Assembly: GCA_016791475.1 (NCBI GenBank)
Contig: JAEUWI010000055.1
Coordinates: 1 to 44,954 of the forward strand
DNA: 44,954 nt
Direction of reading: 5' to 3'
Source: Candidatus Hydrogenedentota bacterium
GTDB taxonomy: Bacteria > Hydrogenedentota > Hydrogenedentia > Hydrogenedentales > JAEUWI01
Part shown: in pieces, positions 25,281-33,743 of the stretch
How positions within the stretch are numbered: the stretch's first letter is position 1
Layout of the letters: every line of letters begins with the position of its first letter
Notes under the pieces: model-generated
Told to the model about the DNA's origin: nothing
Databases searched by the model: none
Seen by the model: only the letters and a program-made list of their open reading frames with translations
Made by a program: the position numbers and the translations under genes

Positions 25281-26507
25281 TCAGGCCACACCCGGCCGGT
25301 GCCGCGCCAGGTACGCCTCAATCTGCCGCACCAGCCTGTCCGCCTCCGCCTTGTCGCGAATTCCCTTCAGCACCAACCGCACGCCCGACTCCGTATGCAC
25401 CCGGATCGCATAGTACAGCGTCTTCCCGGAACGCCCATCAACCTGCGCATCCACCAGCACGATTTCGCCCAGGGGAGTTGCCTTTCGACGGAGGAAGCCC
25501 AGCATCGAAGAAATTTCGGTAAGCGATGTGGGGGAGAGGCAAACGTGGCTTCGGCCAAACCAGAGGCGCAGCGTGGTATGCACGAGCGGAATGGCAAAAA
25601 CTGCGAAAACGATCACCACGAAGATCGGCGTCGAGGTCGAGGTGTAAAGATAGACCGGCAGCGCGGTAGGAACAACGGTGGCAATGGCGAATACAAGCGC
25701 GACGAGAATTCTAAGCGGAGTGTCCACATAGTGAAACTCAATCCCATCGCCCCATTCCTTTACCTGAATCGTCTGTGGGTACGCCACCGGCACTTCCGGC
25801 GCGAGGCTTTCAACACGCGATATCGCCTGCTCCCCAGCAAACTGGAAAATAGGAACAATGTACATCGCCGAGAGATTGATACCCGCCGATTTCCCGCTGA
25901 CGGCAAGTTCCCACTGAACCCGGTCAGGCTTCATCTCCGCCGTCGACGCCTCGCACGTGGATGGTATGGCGAAATCCACCGGAATAAGTGCGCAGCCTTG
26001 GGCGTCCATCCCTATCGAAGCCGCGGGGATCGTCTGCGCTTCACGCCACAGCTCGGTCCGCATGCCGTGGCCCGTGTCCGTGCCGCTCTCGGGACTATAG
26101 TAATAGCAGGTAAGGCGCGTCTCGATGGAGTCGATCTCCGTCGGCGCGACAGGGGTCCTGATAGTTGCGACCAGGCGTCCGCCAATGGCCCCGGGAATCG
26201 TCTGGAGTTCGCACACCATGTCCCGCCATTTCCACCAGCGGAGGGTGCTGAAAATAGTCGGCAACACTACCACAATTGCCATGAATATGGTCCCACCGAA
26301 CAGGAAGGTGGATTGGTCGTCCTTCGCCAAGTCTTTCCAATTGACCGCGACAAAAAATCCAACACAACTCAGGAAAGCACTGAACACCCACTGGAATGCA
26401 AGGCGGGCCGGCCGCTGACATCGCAGGACGCCCCCATCCCAATCTTCCCGCCAGCGCCATGGCTCATCGGGATGTCGCCCCTTTCGCCGCTCGACTTCTC
26501 GATCCAT
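25281..26507 (-). CDS. uncharacterised membrane protein, four predicted helices
   Basis: This 408-residue protein was not assigned to a family. Two helices near the N-terminus (LAFQWVFSAFLSCVGFFVAV, FLFGGTIFMAIVVVLPTIF) are followed by about 170 residues of predicted beta-rich soluble domain (RLVATIRTPVAPTEIDSIETRL to ISRVESLAPEVPV). Two more helices follow (LRILVALVFAIATVVPTALP, IFVVIVFAVFAIPLVHTTL). A C-terminal domain (PLGEIVLVDAQVDGRSGKTLYYAIRV, GIRDKAEADRLVRQIEAYL) resembles membrane-protein PH-like or DUF3592-type regions that report membrane-embedded signals. It is 26 bp downstream of the SHOCT protein gene on the same strand, likely an operon. Confidence 0.7.
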   Translation of the reverse strand: MDREVERRKGRHPDEPWRWREDWDGGVLRCQRPARLAFQWVFSAFLSCVGFFVAVNWKDLAKDDQSTFLFGGTIFMAIVVVLPTIFSTLRWWKWRDMVCELQTIPGAIGGRLVATIRTPVAPTEIDSIETRLTCYYYSPESGTDTGHGMRTELWREAQTIPAASIGMDAQGCALIPVDFAIPSTCEASTAEMKPDRVQWELAVSGKSAGINLSAMYIVPIFQFAGEQAISRVESLAPEVPVAYPQTIQVKEWGDGIEFHYVDTPLRILVALVFAIATVVPTALPVYLYTSTSTPIFVVIVFAVFAIPLVHTTLRLWFGRSHVCLSPTSLTEISSMLGFLRRKATPLGEIVLVDAQVDGRSGKTLYYAIRVHTESGVRLVLKGIRDKAEADRLVRQIEAYLARHRPGVA

Positions 26508-26533
26508 CTCACAATCTTTCCAGCCCGCGACCT

Positions 26534-27007
26534 TCAGTTCCGCTCCAGCACCTCGGCCTTCTCCCGCGCATATTCTTCGTCCGAGAGAATCCCCTCCTGA
26601 TGCAGCGCGTGAAGCTCGCGCAACCGCTCCCCAAAGTCCGCGCGCTTCCCCGCCGGCGTGCCCACCACAATTCCCGCCTCGTCCAAGCCGTCTTTCATCA
26701 TGCCCCCGGCCATGCGCGCCCAGGGCTCCAGGTCTTCTCGCGCCCGTTCCGGATCGAGCACCACACCGGAGCCCGCCAGGCCAGCACGGCCAATCCCAGC
26801 CAGGGCGCCACCCGCTATCATCAGGGCCATGCCGCCAAAGGCCCGCATGGCAAACGACTGGGCACGGCCCACAAAATTATCGAAGCGGCCAAAATCCATT
26901 GCGAACGTTACGAATACGGAACCAAAAGTGAGCATGCCCACCACGACCAACACCTGCCCGACCATGTAAATGGAGCGCCTGCCTTCGGAAACATTTCTCT
27001 TTGCCAT
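26534..27007 (-). CDS. membrane protein with C-terminal SHOCT domain
   Basis: This 157-residue protein has two hydrophobic segments (VGQVLVVVGMLTFGSVFVTF and GGMALMIAGGALAGIG) followed by a linker and a C-terminal SHOCT motif, RLRELHALHQEGILSDEEYAREKAEVL. SHOCT is a short helical module that mediates oligomerisation in many membrane proteins. The ATG at 27007 follows GGGGATCAAA; the upstream frame is not conserved. It precedes the four-helix membrane protein gene with 26 bp between. The function is unknown. Confidence 0.8.
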   Translation of the reverse strand: MAKRNVSEGRRSIYMVGQVLVVVGMLTFGSVFVTFAMDFGRFDNFVGRAQSFAMRAFGGMALMIAGGALAGIGRAGLAGSGVVLDPERAREDLEPWARMAGGMMKDGLDEAGIVVGTPAGKRADFGERLRELHALHQEGILSDEEYAREKAEVLERN

Positions 27008-27098
27008 TTTGATCCCCTGTTTGCGCCAAAATCTGGCCTTTCGATTGCACCTCAACTACCGCCAACCGCCCCAATCTATTCGCGCGGCGCACCCGCCC

Positions 27099-27878
27099 TC
27101 AATGGGTCAGCGCATACACAATAATATTTACGCCCATTTTCCGGCAGATCGTCTTGTCCGCGTGAACCGTCCGGTTCGTGAATTCCCACCGCCAGCCGCA
27201 GTGCAGATCCACCGAGGTCAACAGCACCGCAAGACGCTTGTCGATGAAAAGACCCATGTCCGAAGAACGATCCCCCTGGACCCACGGCGCGCCATCCGGC
27301 ATGTCGTACACACAGTGATAGATCTCATGGTCCTTCGGCACCGGAACCATCTCCATATCCGGAAAGACCTTCTTGAACTCCCGAAGGAAGCACTTGTAAA
27401 ACGCGTTCGGGTTGTCCTTGGCGATACAGTCATCCACATACCAGAACCCGCCCCGCTTGATATACTCGCGCAGCGTCGCCGCCTCCGGTTCGTTGAATTC
27501 GAACATCCCGCTGCCCGTCATGAAGATAAAGGGACGGCTGAAGGCCACCGAAGGCGCATCCGGATGGAAATAGGCCTGTCGCAGGTCTTCTATCGAGATG
27601 GATCGCTCGTAAAACGTCTTCTCGGACAGCTTGATGTTCGTCGTCTCCCGAACAAAACGAAGCAGATCCTCGTCCTTGTCGATTCCGCAGTCCCACTCGT
27701 CCTGCGTCGTGTTGATGGTGCGAAACTGAAGCCGGGAAAACACAAACACGCTCGGATCCTCGTCTTCCGTCGTGTTGCGCGTGCGCCGACCCTGGGCAAG
27801 CGCCGTGGGGGCGAGGGCAAGCAGGCTCCCCGCCGCAATCGTCTGCAGAAACTGCCGTCTGTGCTTTTCGTCGTTCAC
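27099..27878 (-). CDS. Tat-exported DUF4159 protein
   Basis: This 259-residue exported protein has a twin-arginine-like signal at its N-terminus (HRRQFLQTIAAGSLLALAPTALA). The DUF4159 domain follows: VFVFSRLQFRTIN, EDLLRFVRETTNIKL, RPFIFMTGSG, the conserved LREYIKRGGFWYVDDC and the closing DLHCGWRWEFTN. DUF4159 resembles GATase-1/LynF-like folds and occurs in operons with MoxR, DUF58 and von Willebrand genes in related bacteria. None of those is adjacent here. GTG at 27878 with GAGGG seven bases upstream is preferred; the frame to 27950 lacks a signal at its start. The function is unproven. Confidence 0.83.
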   Translation of the reverse strand: MNDEKHRRQFLQTIAAGSLLALAPTALAQGRRTRNTTEDEDPSVFVFSRLQFRTINTTQDEWDCGIDKDEDLLRFVRETTNIKLSEKTFYERSISIEDLRQAYFHPDAPSVAFSRPFIFMTGSGMFEFNEPEAATLREYIKRGGFWYVDDCIAKDNPNAFYKCFLREFKKVFPDMEMVPVPKDHEIYHCVYDMPDGAPWVQGDRSSDMGLFIDKRLAVLLTSVDLHCGWRWEFTNRTVHADKTICRKMGVNIIVYALTH

Positions 27879-27982
27879 CCTAATGCCCTCTCGTAACAAG
27901 GGAGTGTAGCCCCCTGCGGATAGACGCCGCAAGTGCCGGTTCTGGGACACAATTTCGCACCAGACACCCGAATTTCAAACAA

Positions 27983-28018
27983 TTAGGTGTTGACCTAAGT
28001 ATTCTCTTCTGCTATAAT
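27983..28018 (+). promoter_or_regulatory. promoter and candidate ArsR operator for the arsR-SRPBCC operon
   Basis: TTGACC (27990-27995) and TATAAT (28013-28018) are exactly 17 bp apart. The perfect inverted repeat TTAGGT-GTTG-ACCTAA (27983-27998) overlaps the -35 hexamer. An ArsR-family dimer bound there would block RNA polymerase, so the operon is probably autorepressed. The AT-rich context is unlike the neighbours. Confidence 0.8.
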
Positions 28019-28068
28019 CCAATCCGCAGCAGTGAGAACCCCACCCGGGCCATCACAAGGAGTAAATC

Positions 28069-28407
28069 ATGTCCCTCGTCGCCGAGCCCATCGACGCCGT
28101 GTTCAAGGCCCTGTCGGACCCCACGCGCCGCCGCGTCCTGGAGCGATTGAGCCTCAGTTCGGCCTCCGTCAGCGAACTGGCCGAGCCTTTCGACATGGCC
28201 CTGCCTTCCTTCGTGCAGCACCTGCGGGTCCTCGAAGACAGCGGACTGGTGAGCTCCAGAAAAACGGGCCGCGTTCGGACCTACAAACTCGACGCCGCAA
28301 AACTGCACACCGTCGAAGACTGGCTCGCCCGGCAGCGCTCGCTCTGGGAACGCCGTTTGGATCAATTGGACGAATACCTTCTCAAACTCAAGGAGCAGCA
28401 GCAATGA
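28069..28407 (+). CDS. ArsR-family repressor (SRPBCC-linked type)
   Basis: This 112-residue winged-helix regulator reads DAVFKALSDPTRRRVLERLSL then SVSELAEPFDMALPSFVQHLRVLEDSGLVSSRKTGRVRTYKL, the classic ArsR HTH and wing. No metal-binding Cys pair (CVC type) is present. It therefore belongs to the subgroup that precedes a SRPBCC/AHSA1 protein and probably senses something other than arsenic. AAGGAG lies six bases before the ATG. Its stop codon overlaps the next start as ATGA. A near-consensus promoter with an overlapping inverted repeat predicts autorepression. Confidence 0.93.
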   Translation: MSLVAEPIDAVFKALSDPTRRRVLERLSLSSASVSELAEPFDMALPSFVQHLRVLEDSGLVSSRKTGRVRTYKLDAAKLHTVEDWLARQRSLWERRLDQLDEYLLKLKEQQQ

Positions 28408-28883
28408 GGATTCCCTATGCCTTCGACCCCGCCCTCGACCTCAAACTCGAGCGTGTCATCGATGTCCCCGTGGAACTTGTCTGGAAAGCCTGGACCGAGC
28501 CGGAGCACCTCAAGGTCTGGTTTTGCCCAAAACCCTGGGGCGTAAGCGACTGCGAGATCGACCTCCGCCCCGGCGGCATCTTCCGCACCACCATGCTCTC
28601 CCCCGAAGGTCAGGAATTCCCCAACATGGGCTGCTATCTCGAAGTCGTGCCCATGGAGCGCCTCGTCTTCACCGACGCCCTCCTGCCCGGCTACCGCCCC
28701 GCAGAGAAGTCCTTCATGACCGGCGTCGTCACCATGCAACCCGAAGGCGCCGGAACCCGCTACATCGCCATGGCGCTCCACAACAGCCTTGAAGTCAAAA
28801 AGCAGCACGAAGACATGGGCTTCCACGACGGCTGGGCCACCGCGCTGGATCAGCTCGTGGAGCACGCGAAGACGCTGGGCTGA
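28404..28883 (+). CDS. SRPBCC/AHSA1-like ligand-binding protein
   Basis: This 159-residue protein has the helix-grip (START-like) fold: LKLERVIDVPVELVWKAWTEPEHLKVWFCPKPWGV at the N-terminus, GGIFRTTMLSPEGQEFPNMGCYLEVVPMERLVFTDAL in the middle, and the terminal helix HDGWATALDQLVEHAKTL. Family members bind hydrophobic ligands in a deep cavity. It is translationally coupled to arsR (ATGA overlap, AAGGAG inside the arsR end), so its ligand may be the inducer; this is inference. An inverted nonamer repeat follows its stop codon. Confidence 0.92.
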   Translation: MRIPYAFDPALDLKLERVIDVPVELVWKAWTEPEHLKVWFCPKPWGVSDCEIDLRPGGIFRTTMLSPEGQEFPNMGCYLEVVPMERLVFTDALLPGYRPAEKSFMTGVVTMQPEGAGTRYIAMALHNSLEVKKQHEDMGFHDGWATALDQLVEHAKTLG

Positions 28884-28911
28884 TACCGTCAAACTTACCC
28901 AATGCCACGTT

Positions 28912-28982
28912 ACAGGGACGGCAGTGACAACAGCGACGACTGGTCTAAGAGGCCTGCCGTCCCTGTCGTCCCTGCCGTCCCT
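28912..28982. repeat. nonanucleotide array 7, arranged as an inverted pair
   Basis: Three 9-bp units GCCGTCCCT, GTCGTCCCT and GCCGTCCCT occupy 28956-28982. The segment ACAGGGACGGCAG (28912-28924) is the exact complement of 28954-28966, giving a 13-bp stem with a 29-nt loop. Between them GCAGTGACA and ACAGCGACG continue a 9-bp rhythm in the opposite orientation. Lying after the SRPBCC stop codon, it could terminate that operon. Confidence 0.75.
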
Positions 28983-29036
28983 GCAATCGGAGGCATAACC
29001 ACGGGGGCCACCGCTCGCTGCTTCGGTTGAAGTATT

Positions 29037-29064
29037 TTGCGGCTCCGCCTCCATGGTGTAAACT
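29037..29064 (+). promoter_or_regulatory. candidate promoter of the antitoxin/PIN pair
   Basis: TTGCGG (29037-29042) and TAAACT (29059-29064) are 16 bp apart, with the antitoxin start 33 bp further. It is a moderate match to the sigma-70 pattern. Confidence 0.4.
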
Positions 29065-29097
29065 TAAGCAACGCAACTCAATTGCATGGAGATGCCC

Positions 29098-29331
29098 ATG
29101 ACGCAGTGGACCCTTGCCATACCAGACGACACGGACCGCCGAGTGCAGCGTTACCTCGCACATGAGCACGGTTCCGCAGACCTCGCTGACTTTGTGGATC
29201 AGGCGGTGCGCGCGGAGCTTCTGCGGCGTACCGTGCGGGCTATTCAGGATAGAAACGCCGACCTGAGCCCCGAGGAGGCGGACGCTTTGGCCGAAGAAGC
29301 GGTGAAATGGGCGCGTGAGAATCCTTCTTGA
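29098..29331 (+). CDS. antitoxin of a PIN-domain toxin-antitoxin pair
   Basis: This 77-residue protein reads MTQWTLAIPDDTDRRVQRYLAHEHGS at its start, then DFVDQAVRAELLRRTVRAIQDRNADL and an acidic C-terminal helix [20 protein letters not shown] strand followed by two helices suggests a ribbon-helix-helix type DNA-binding antitoxin whose C-terminal part embraces the toxin. It overlaps the PIN gene by 17 bp, typical of coupled TA pairs. The ATG at 29098 has GGAG six bases upstream; ATGs at 29086 and 29092 are alternatives. Autorepression is likely by analogy. Confidence 0.78.
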   Translation: MTQWTLAIPDDTDRRVQRYLAHEHGSADLADFVDQAVRAELLRRTVRAIQDRNADLSPEEADALAEEAVKWARENPS

Positions 29332-29737
29332 TACGAACGTGCTCGTTTCGGGCCTGCTGGGAAGAGAGGGCCATTCGGGTCGACTACTTCAGCTCTGGCT
29401 TGACGATGCCTTCGAGCTCGTTTCTTCAAGACACCAGTTATCGGAACTTAGGCGGGTAACGGGCTATACACGGATAAAGGGGCGTATCGATTCGGCAGAG
29501 GTAGCGGACCTGCTGGATCTCATGCTGTCAAAGTCTCTGCTTGTGGAAATCGTTCAAGTTCCAATGGTGTCGGCGGACCCGGATGACAACCTCATCCTGG
29601 CAGCCGCAATCGCTGGAAATGCAAACCTTATCGTGTCGGGCGACAAAGGCCATATGGTGGTGCTTGGCCATGTGGAAGATATTCCAATTGTCACCCCACG
29701 GGAAGCGTTTGCTCGTCTCTCAGCAAACGATTCGTAA
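29315..29737 (+). CDS. PIN-domain ribonuclease toxin
   Basis: This 140-residue PIN-family toxin is probably an RNase that cleaves cellular RNA. The Mg-binding acidic residues are in place: D6 in [11 protein letters not shown]44 in QLSELRRV, the [13 protein letters not shown] cluster (D88, D90-D91) and D110 in IVSGDKGH. It starts with GTG at 29315 inside the antitoxin gene, which fixes the start and couples translation. The family is the 'putative toxin component, PIN family' (COG1569-like). The active-site residues are intact, so the toxin should be functional. Confidence 0.9.
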   Translation: MRILLDTNVLVSGLLGREGHSGRLLQLWLDDAFELVSSRHQLSELRRVTGYTRIKGRIDSAEVADLLDLMLSKSLLVEIVQVPMVSADPDDNLILAAAIAGNANLIVSGDKGHMVVLGHVEDIPIVTPREAFARLSANDS

Positions 29738-29793
29738 AACTTGTCAAAGGCAAGTGCCAAACCGGCATACATGAATCATTGCGGAAACAAACT

Positions 29794-30576
29794 ATGCGGC
29801 TCCAGACATCCTGTCTCCTCGAATTCCACGCAGTCACGGAAACCCCCTTCCTCCTCATGCTTCGCCCCCAGAGTGGCGACCACCAATCCGTGTTCCGTGA
29901 GGAATTTACCCGTACCCCCGAAGTCCCCATGTCAGAATTCACCGACCCCTTTGGCAACCTCTGCCAGCGACTTGTGGCCCCGCCGGGCCCCTTCACCATC
30001 CGCGCCACTGCGGAAGTGGAAACAGCCGACGCCTCCGACACCGCGCCCGGTGCGTGGTTCAACCCCGTGCAGGAATTGCCCGAAGCGACCCTGCCTTTCC
30101 TCCTGCCCAGCCGCTACTGCGAGTCCGACCGCTTCGGGGAAATGGCCGCCGCCATCACCGTCGGCTGGGCCCCGGGCTACGACCAGTGCGCCGCCATCGT
30201 GAACTACATCCGTGCCACTATCCAATATGCCCCCGGCTGCGGACAGGAGATCATCAGCGCCACCGAGGTCAACCAGCGCACCCACGCCGTCTGCCGCGAC
30301 ATGACCCACCTCGGCATAGCCCTCTGCCGCGCCCTCTCCATCCCCGCCCGCATGGTCGTCGGTTACCTCGACGGCCTCCAACCCATGGATCTCCACGCCT
30401 GGTTCGAGGCTTTTATTGGAGGCCGCTGGTACACCTTCGACCCCACCCAGCAAGACCTCCAGGGCGCCCGCGTCGCCATCGCCTACGGACGCGACGCCGC
30501 CGATGTGGCGATCTACACCCAGTTCGGCGACCCCGTGCCGCTGTTGCGGATGGAAGTGAACGTCGAGCGGCTGTAG
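29794..30576 (+). CDS. transglutaminase-like protease-fold protein
   Basis: This 260-residue cytosolic protein has a bacterial transglutaminase N-terminal domain ([18 protein letters not shown]) and a core with a Cys-His-Asp triad: C167 in [12 protein letters not shown]201 in DLHAWFEAF and D216 in YTFDPTQ. The spacing matches the transglutaminase-like superfamily, whose bacterial members are often proteases or amidases. There is no signal peptide. The ATG at 29794 has GGAAAC seven bases upstream; the upstream TTG is unlikely. It follows the PIN gene by 56 bp on the same strand, but a functional link is doubtful. A REP-like palindrome follows it. Confidence 0.9.
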   Translation: MRLQTSCLLEFHAVTETPFLLMLRPQSGDHQSVFREEFTRTPEVPMSEFTDPFGNLCQRLVAPPGPFTIRATAEVETADASDTAPGAWFNPVQELPEATLPFLLPSRYCESDRFGEMAAAITVGWAPGYDQCAAIVNYIRATIQYAPGCGQEIISATEVNQRTHAVCRDMTHLGIALCRALSIPARMVVGYLDGLQPMDLHAWFEAFIGGRWYTFDPTQQDLQGARVAIAYGRDAADVAIYTQFGDPVPLLRMEVNVERL

Positions 30577-30586
30577 AGCACACTCG

Positions 30587-30630
30587 TTCCCACGGTCCTC
30601 CGTGGGAATGCATATCGTTCCGCTCTGCGG
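30587..30630. repeat. REP-like double hairpin (TTCCCACGG/CCGTGGGAA)
   Basis: A 9-bp stem, TTCCCACGG (30587-30595) and CCGTGGGAA (30600-30608), has a TCCT loop. A second small hairpin CCGC-TCT-GCGG follows at 30620-30630. The context CTCGTTCCCACG...CGTGGGAATGCATA resembles a palindromic family found dispersed across many bacterial phyla. It lies between convergent genes and may double as a terminator. Confidence 0.7.
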
Positions 30631-30662
30631 CATAGACTTCGCGTAACAAGCGGGAGGCCATT

Positions 30663-31538
30663 TCAGGGCCTACCGTCGAGCGCAGTCTCCGATTCAATTG
30701 TCAAATAGTGGAGGTAAACTCGCCAGGCGTCGACCGCAGCCGCTCGTTCCCGTTCGGACCCGCCGTTCTGGAGCGTACCGAAGGATTCGCCCGTGATGCG
30801 ACTCAATAGGATTGACATCACGTCGACCACGCATTGCGGTGCGTAGTGCGCGATGCCTTCCCAGTGCCCGGCCGGCATCGACACGGTGATTTGCTTTACG
30901 GTCAGGGAGCGCCGGTCGTCCATCAGGTGGATCATCGCGGGCACCGATTCCTTTCCCAAAGACTGTAGCTCGCTGAGTGCTTCTTCCGCCCGCTCCGGGT
31001 GGGTCAAGGAATCGACCAGCTTCCGGACCCGCCGAAATTCGGTGTCCTTTATTGCCGGGGGTTGATAGTTCTTGAGGATTGCCTCCTGGGCGCTCACTTC
31101 CGCTTCAATCGCGGCCCAGGCTTCCGGCGAAGATGCCTGGAGTGCCTTCGGTGTGCGCAAAAAGAAGTGGCCTGGCCCGGCTTCATCGAACTGGGTAAGA
31201 AAGAGTATCGCCTCCTGTCCATCGAGGTTTTCAATCGTACCCACGGTCGGTCCATTGGAGTTCGGCTCGGTCCACCATTGTATGGAAACAGACGCCGATT
31301 GAGTCGGACGCTTCAACACCCGCGTTGTGCCCACCGTGATATTCACATATCGCCCTTCGCCCGCGGCGGCGGCTGCCTGGATTTCAGCGACGGGGACTAT
31401 CAGGCGTCCCCCAACAATCGTGTGCGCTTGGGCAACCAGACGCCACAAGTCGTCGTTCTGTGTGGACTCCGCTTCCGAGGCCAAGGTCGAACAAAACGCA
31501 ATGCCAGCGATTAGATATGCCATATGAGAGAATTTCAT
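30663..31538 (-). CDS. exported hypothetical protein, possible HEAT-like C-terminus
   Basis: This 291-residue exported protein has no recognised function. A signal peptide (MAYLIAGIAFCSTLASEAES) is followed by a beta-rich domain: HTIVGGRLIVPVAEIQAA, GRYVNITVGTTRVLKRP and AILFLTQFDEAG, a pattern seen in proteins annotated as stress- or cost-type lipoprotein-like sensors. The second half is helical, with SLTHPERAEEALSELQSLGKESVPAMIHLMDD resembling one or two HEAT repeats. GGAGG six bases before the ATG supports the start. It lies downstream of the cysA terminator and is therefore transcribed separately. Confidence 0.7.
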   Translation of the reverse strand: MKFSHMAYLIAGIAFCSTLASEAESTQNDDLWRLVAQAHTIVGGRLIVPVAEIQAAAAAGEGRYVNITVGTTRVLKRPTQSASVSIQWWTEPNSNGPTVGTIENLDGQEAILFLTQFDEAGPGHFFLRTPKALQASSPEAWAAIEAEVSAQEAILKNYQPPAIKDTEFRRVRKLVDSLTHPERAEEALSELQSLGKESVPAMIHLMDDRRSLTVKQITVSMPAGHWEGIAHYAPQCVVDVMSILLSRITGESFGTLQNGGSERERAAAVDAWRVYLHYLTIESETALDGRP

Positions 31539-31683
31539 GGTGCGCCTCCAGTTTCTGCCGAATTACTTTTCTGTTCTTAGTCAATCTTTCCATACTGTAG
31601 CGATATCTTGCTGCGGAAGCAACGCCACACTCTGAATCTGCGGACCAGACATTCCCGCGCTGCGGCCTGAAAGCTGCATGAGC

Positions 31684-31746
31684 GAAAAAGCAGCCCGCCC
31701 TTTGAGTAAGGGCTCCAAAGTGAATGGAGTCAAACCCAAAGGGCGG
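31684..31746 (-). terminator. rho-independent terminator of the sulfate operon
   Basis: On the minus strand CCGCCCTTTG (complement of 31737-31746) pairs with CAAAGGGCGG (complement of 31695-31704), followed by GCTGCTTTTT. A second small hairpin (GACTCC and GGAGCC) lies within the 32-nt loop. It begins 32 bp after the cysA stop codon and ends the eight-gene operon. Confidence 0.8.
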
Positions 31747-31778
31747 CGAGAAGGTATCTGAGGTAAATAGATCGAGCG

Positions 31779-32846
31779 TCAAGCCCCCGAAAACACCCGT
31801 ATGTGCCGCGGTCGCACATAGACCGTGCTGCCCACCTCGATGCGCATCGTGCCGAAGCGTTCCTGCGATACCTCCGCCGCCAATTCCTGGCCGTCACTCG
31901 TCTTCAGTTCCACCCGCACCAGCGACCCCGCCGACTGCACGCGCACCACCGACGCCTCCAGCGAAGAATCGCCTTCCTTTTTGGTGTCTATAGTCAGATC
32001 ATGGGGCCGAACAAACACCCGCGCATCGCCAACGACCTGCTGACGCGCTTCGGGGTAGGGCAGCGCCATTGAACCAAACTGCACCGTGCCGGAATCCACG
32101 CGACCGTGGAAGTCGTTGGTTTCGCCCAGAAAGCGCATCACGAATTCGGTTTTCGGGTGGTGGAACACCTCGTCGGGCGTGCCTACCTGTTCGATCCTTC
32201 CGCCATTCATCACAACGATCCGATCCGCCACTTCCAGGGCCTCGTCCTGATCGTGGGTCACGAATACACTGGTTACGTGGATCTCGTCGTGCAGACGACG
32301 CAGCCAGGCCCGAAGTTCCTTGCGCACTTTCGCATCCAGCGCGCCGAAGGGTTCATCCAGCAGGAGCACGCTGGGCTCGACGGCCAGAGCGCGGGCCAGG
32401 GCCACACGCTGCCGTTGCCCGCCGGAGAGCTGGTGCGGATAGCGCCTGGCCAGTCCGTCGAGCTGCACGAGCTGGAGCAATTCATGTACGCGCGCTTCGA
32501 TTGCCGCCTTTGCCGGCCGTGTCGCCCGTGGACGCACGCGAAGCCCAAACGCGACATTTTCAAAGATCGTCATGTGGCGGAACAGCGCGTAATGTTGGAA
32601 TACAAAGCCCACGCGGCGCTTGCCCACCGAAACCCGGGCCACATCTTCCTCGTGAAACAGGATCTTGGTCTCGGGATTCGGGTCCGGAATCTCCAGGCCC
32701 GCGATAATCCGCAGCAGCGTTGTCTTGCCGGATCCGGAGGGCCCCAGCAGGGCCACCAGCTCGCCCGTATTTACCGTCAGGGATACATCGTTCAGCGCTC
32801 GAAATGTGCCGAAGGTTTTGGTGACATTTTGAACTTCAATACTCAT
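31779..32846 (-). CDS. cysA: sulfate/thiosulfate ABC transporter ATPase CysA
   Basis: This 355-residue ATPase powers sulfate or thiosulfate import with CysT and CysW. Walker [11 protein letters not shown]-loop [12 protein letters not shown], signature LSGGQRQR, Walker [12 protein letters not shown] and H-loop [15 protein letters not shown] are intact. A C-terminal regulatory (TOBE) region follows ([12 protein letters not shown] to [13 protein letters not shown]). The ATG at 32846 follows AGGAG eight bases upstream; an adjacent TTG at 32849 is the only alternative. It is the last gene of the operon, 30 bp after cysW, with an intrinsic terminator beyond. Confidence 0.96.
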   Translation of the reverse strand: MSIEVQNVTKTFGTFRALNDVSLTVNTGELVALLGPSGSGKTTLLRIIAGLEIPDPNPETKILFHEEDVARVSVGKRRVGFVFQHYALFRHMTIFENVAFGLRVRPRATRPAKAAIEARVHELLQLVQLDGLARRYPHQLSGGQRQRVALARALAVEPSVLLLDEPFGALDAKVRKELRAWLRRLHDEIHVTSVFVTHDQDEALEVADRIVVMNGGRIEQVGTPDEVFHHPKTEFVMRFLGETNDFHGRVDSGTVQFGSMALPYPEARQQVVGDARVFVRPHDLTIDTKKEGDSSLEASVVRVQSAGSLVRVELKTSDGQELAAEVSQERFGTMRIEVGSTVYVRPRHIRVFSGA

Positions 32847-32876
32847 CAATCAAACTCCTGTGCGAATGGGGCGCAC

Positions 32877-33743
32877 TTACGATGCGGACTTGCTGCCCTC
32901 GTGGGCCAGCCGTTCTACGATGGCCTTCAGCACGAGCGTCACCAGCGCCAGCAGGGCCAGCACGGACGCCGCCGCAAAGGCCGCGACGAAGTTGTATTCG
33001 TTGTACAGAATCTCCACGTGGAGCGGTAGGGTATTGGTCTTGCCCCGGATGTGACCGGAGACCACCGACACCGCGCCGAACTCGCCCATGGCTCGGGCGT
33101 TGCACAGGATGACGCCGTAGAGCAGGGCCCACTTCACGTTGGGCACCGTGACCCGCCAGAAGGTCTGCCAGCCCGACGCGCCCAGCGAAAGCGCCGCCTG
33201 CTCGTTTTCCGTGCCCTGCTCCTGCATGATGGGGATCAGCTCCCGCGCCACAAAGGGAAAGGTCACAAACATCGTCGCCAGCACAATCCCCGGCACCGCA
33301 AAAATTATCTTGATGTCGTGCTCGCTCAGCCACGGGCCAAGCCAGCCCTGAAGCCCGAAGAGCAACACGTAAATCAGGCCGGAAATCACCGGAGAAACCG
33401 CATAGGGCAAGTCGATCAGCGTAATCAGGACGCTCCGACCCCAGAACTGAAACTTGGCCAGCGCCCAGCTCGCGGCCAGGCCAAAGACAAGGTTCGACGG
33501 CACGGAAATGCCCGTCACCAGCAGCGTCAGTTTGATGGCCGACAGGGCCGCCGGATCGTTGAAGCTCTTGAAATAGGCCCCGATACCCTTGCGCAGCGCT
33601 TCCGTGAAGATGGCCGCCAGCGGCACAAAGAGGAAAAAGGCCAGGAACAGCACGGTAATCGTTATAAGAAGAACGCGGAGCCACCGCGGCTCGGTAATGG
33701 CCGCCTGGGGCTTGGGAAAGCGCTGAGAGGCTGCGGTCGCCAT
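32877..33743 (-). CDS. cysW: sulfate ABC transporter permease CysW
   Basis: This 288-residue inner-membrane permease has six helices, beginning [22 protein letters not shown]. The ABC-coupling EAA loop lies in [22 protein letters not shown], and the sulfate-permease motif [19 protein letters not shown] is typical of CysW. Its ATG overlaps the cysT stop as TAATG (33741-33745) and is preceded by GGAGG, so translation is coupled. It partners with CysT to form the channel. Confidence 0.96.
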   Translation of the reverse strand: MATAASQRFPKPQAAITEPRWLRVLLITITVLFLAFFLFVPLAAIFTEALRKGIGAYFKSFNDPAALSAIKLTLLVTGISVPSNLVFGLAASWALAKFQFWGRSVLITLIDLPYAVSPVISGLIYVLLFGLQGWLGPWLSEHDIKIIFAVPGIVLATMFVTFPFVARELIPIMQEQGTENEQAALSLGASGWQTFWRVTVPNVKWALLYGVILCNARAMGEFGAVSVVSGHIRGKTNTLPLHVEILYNEYNFVAAFAAASVLALLALVTLVLKAIVERLAHEGSKSAS

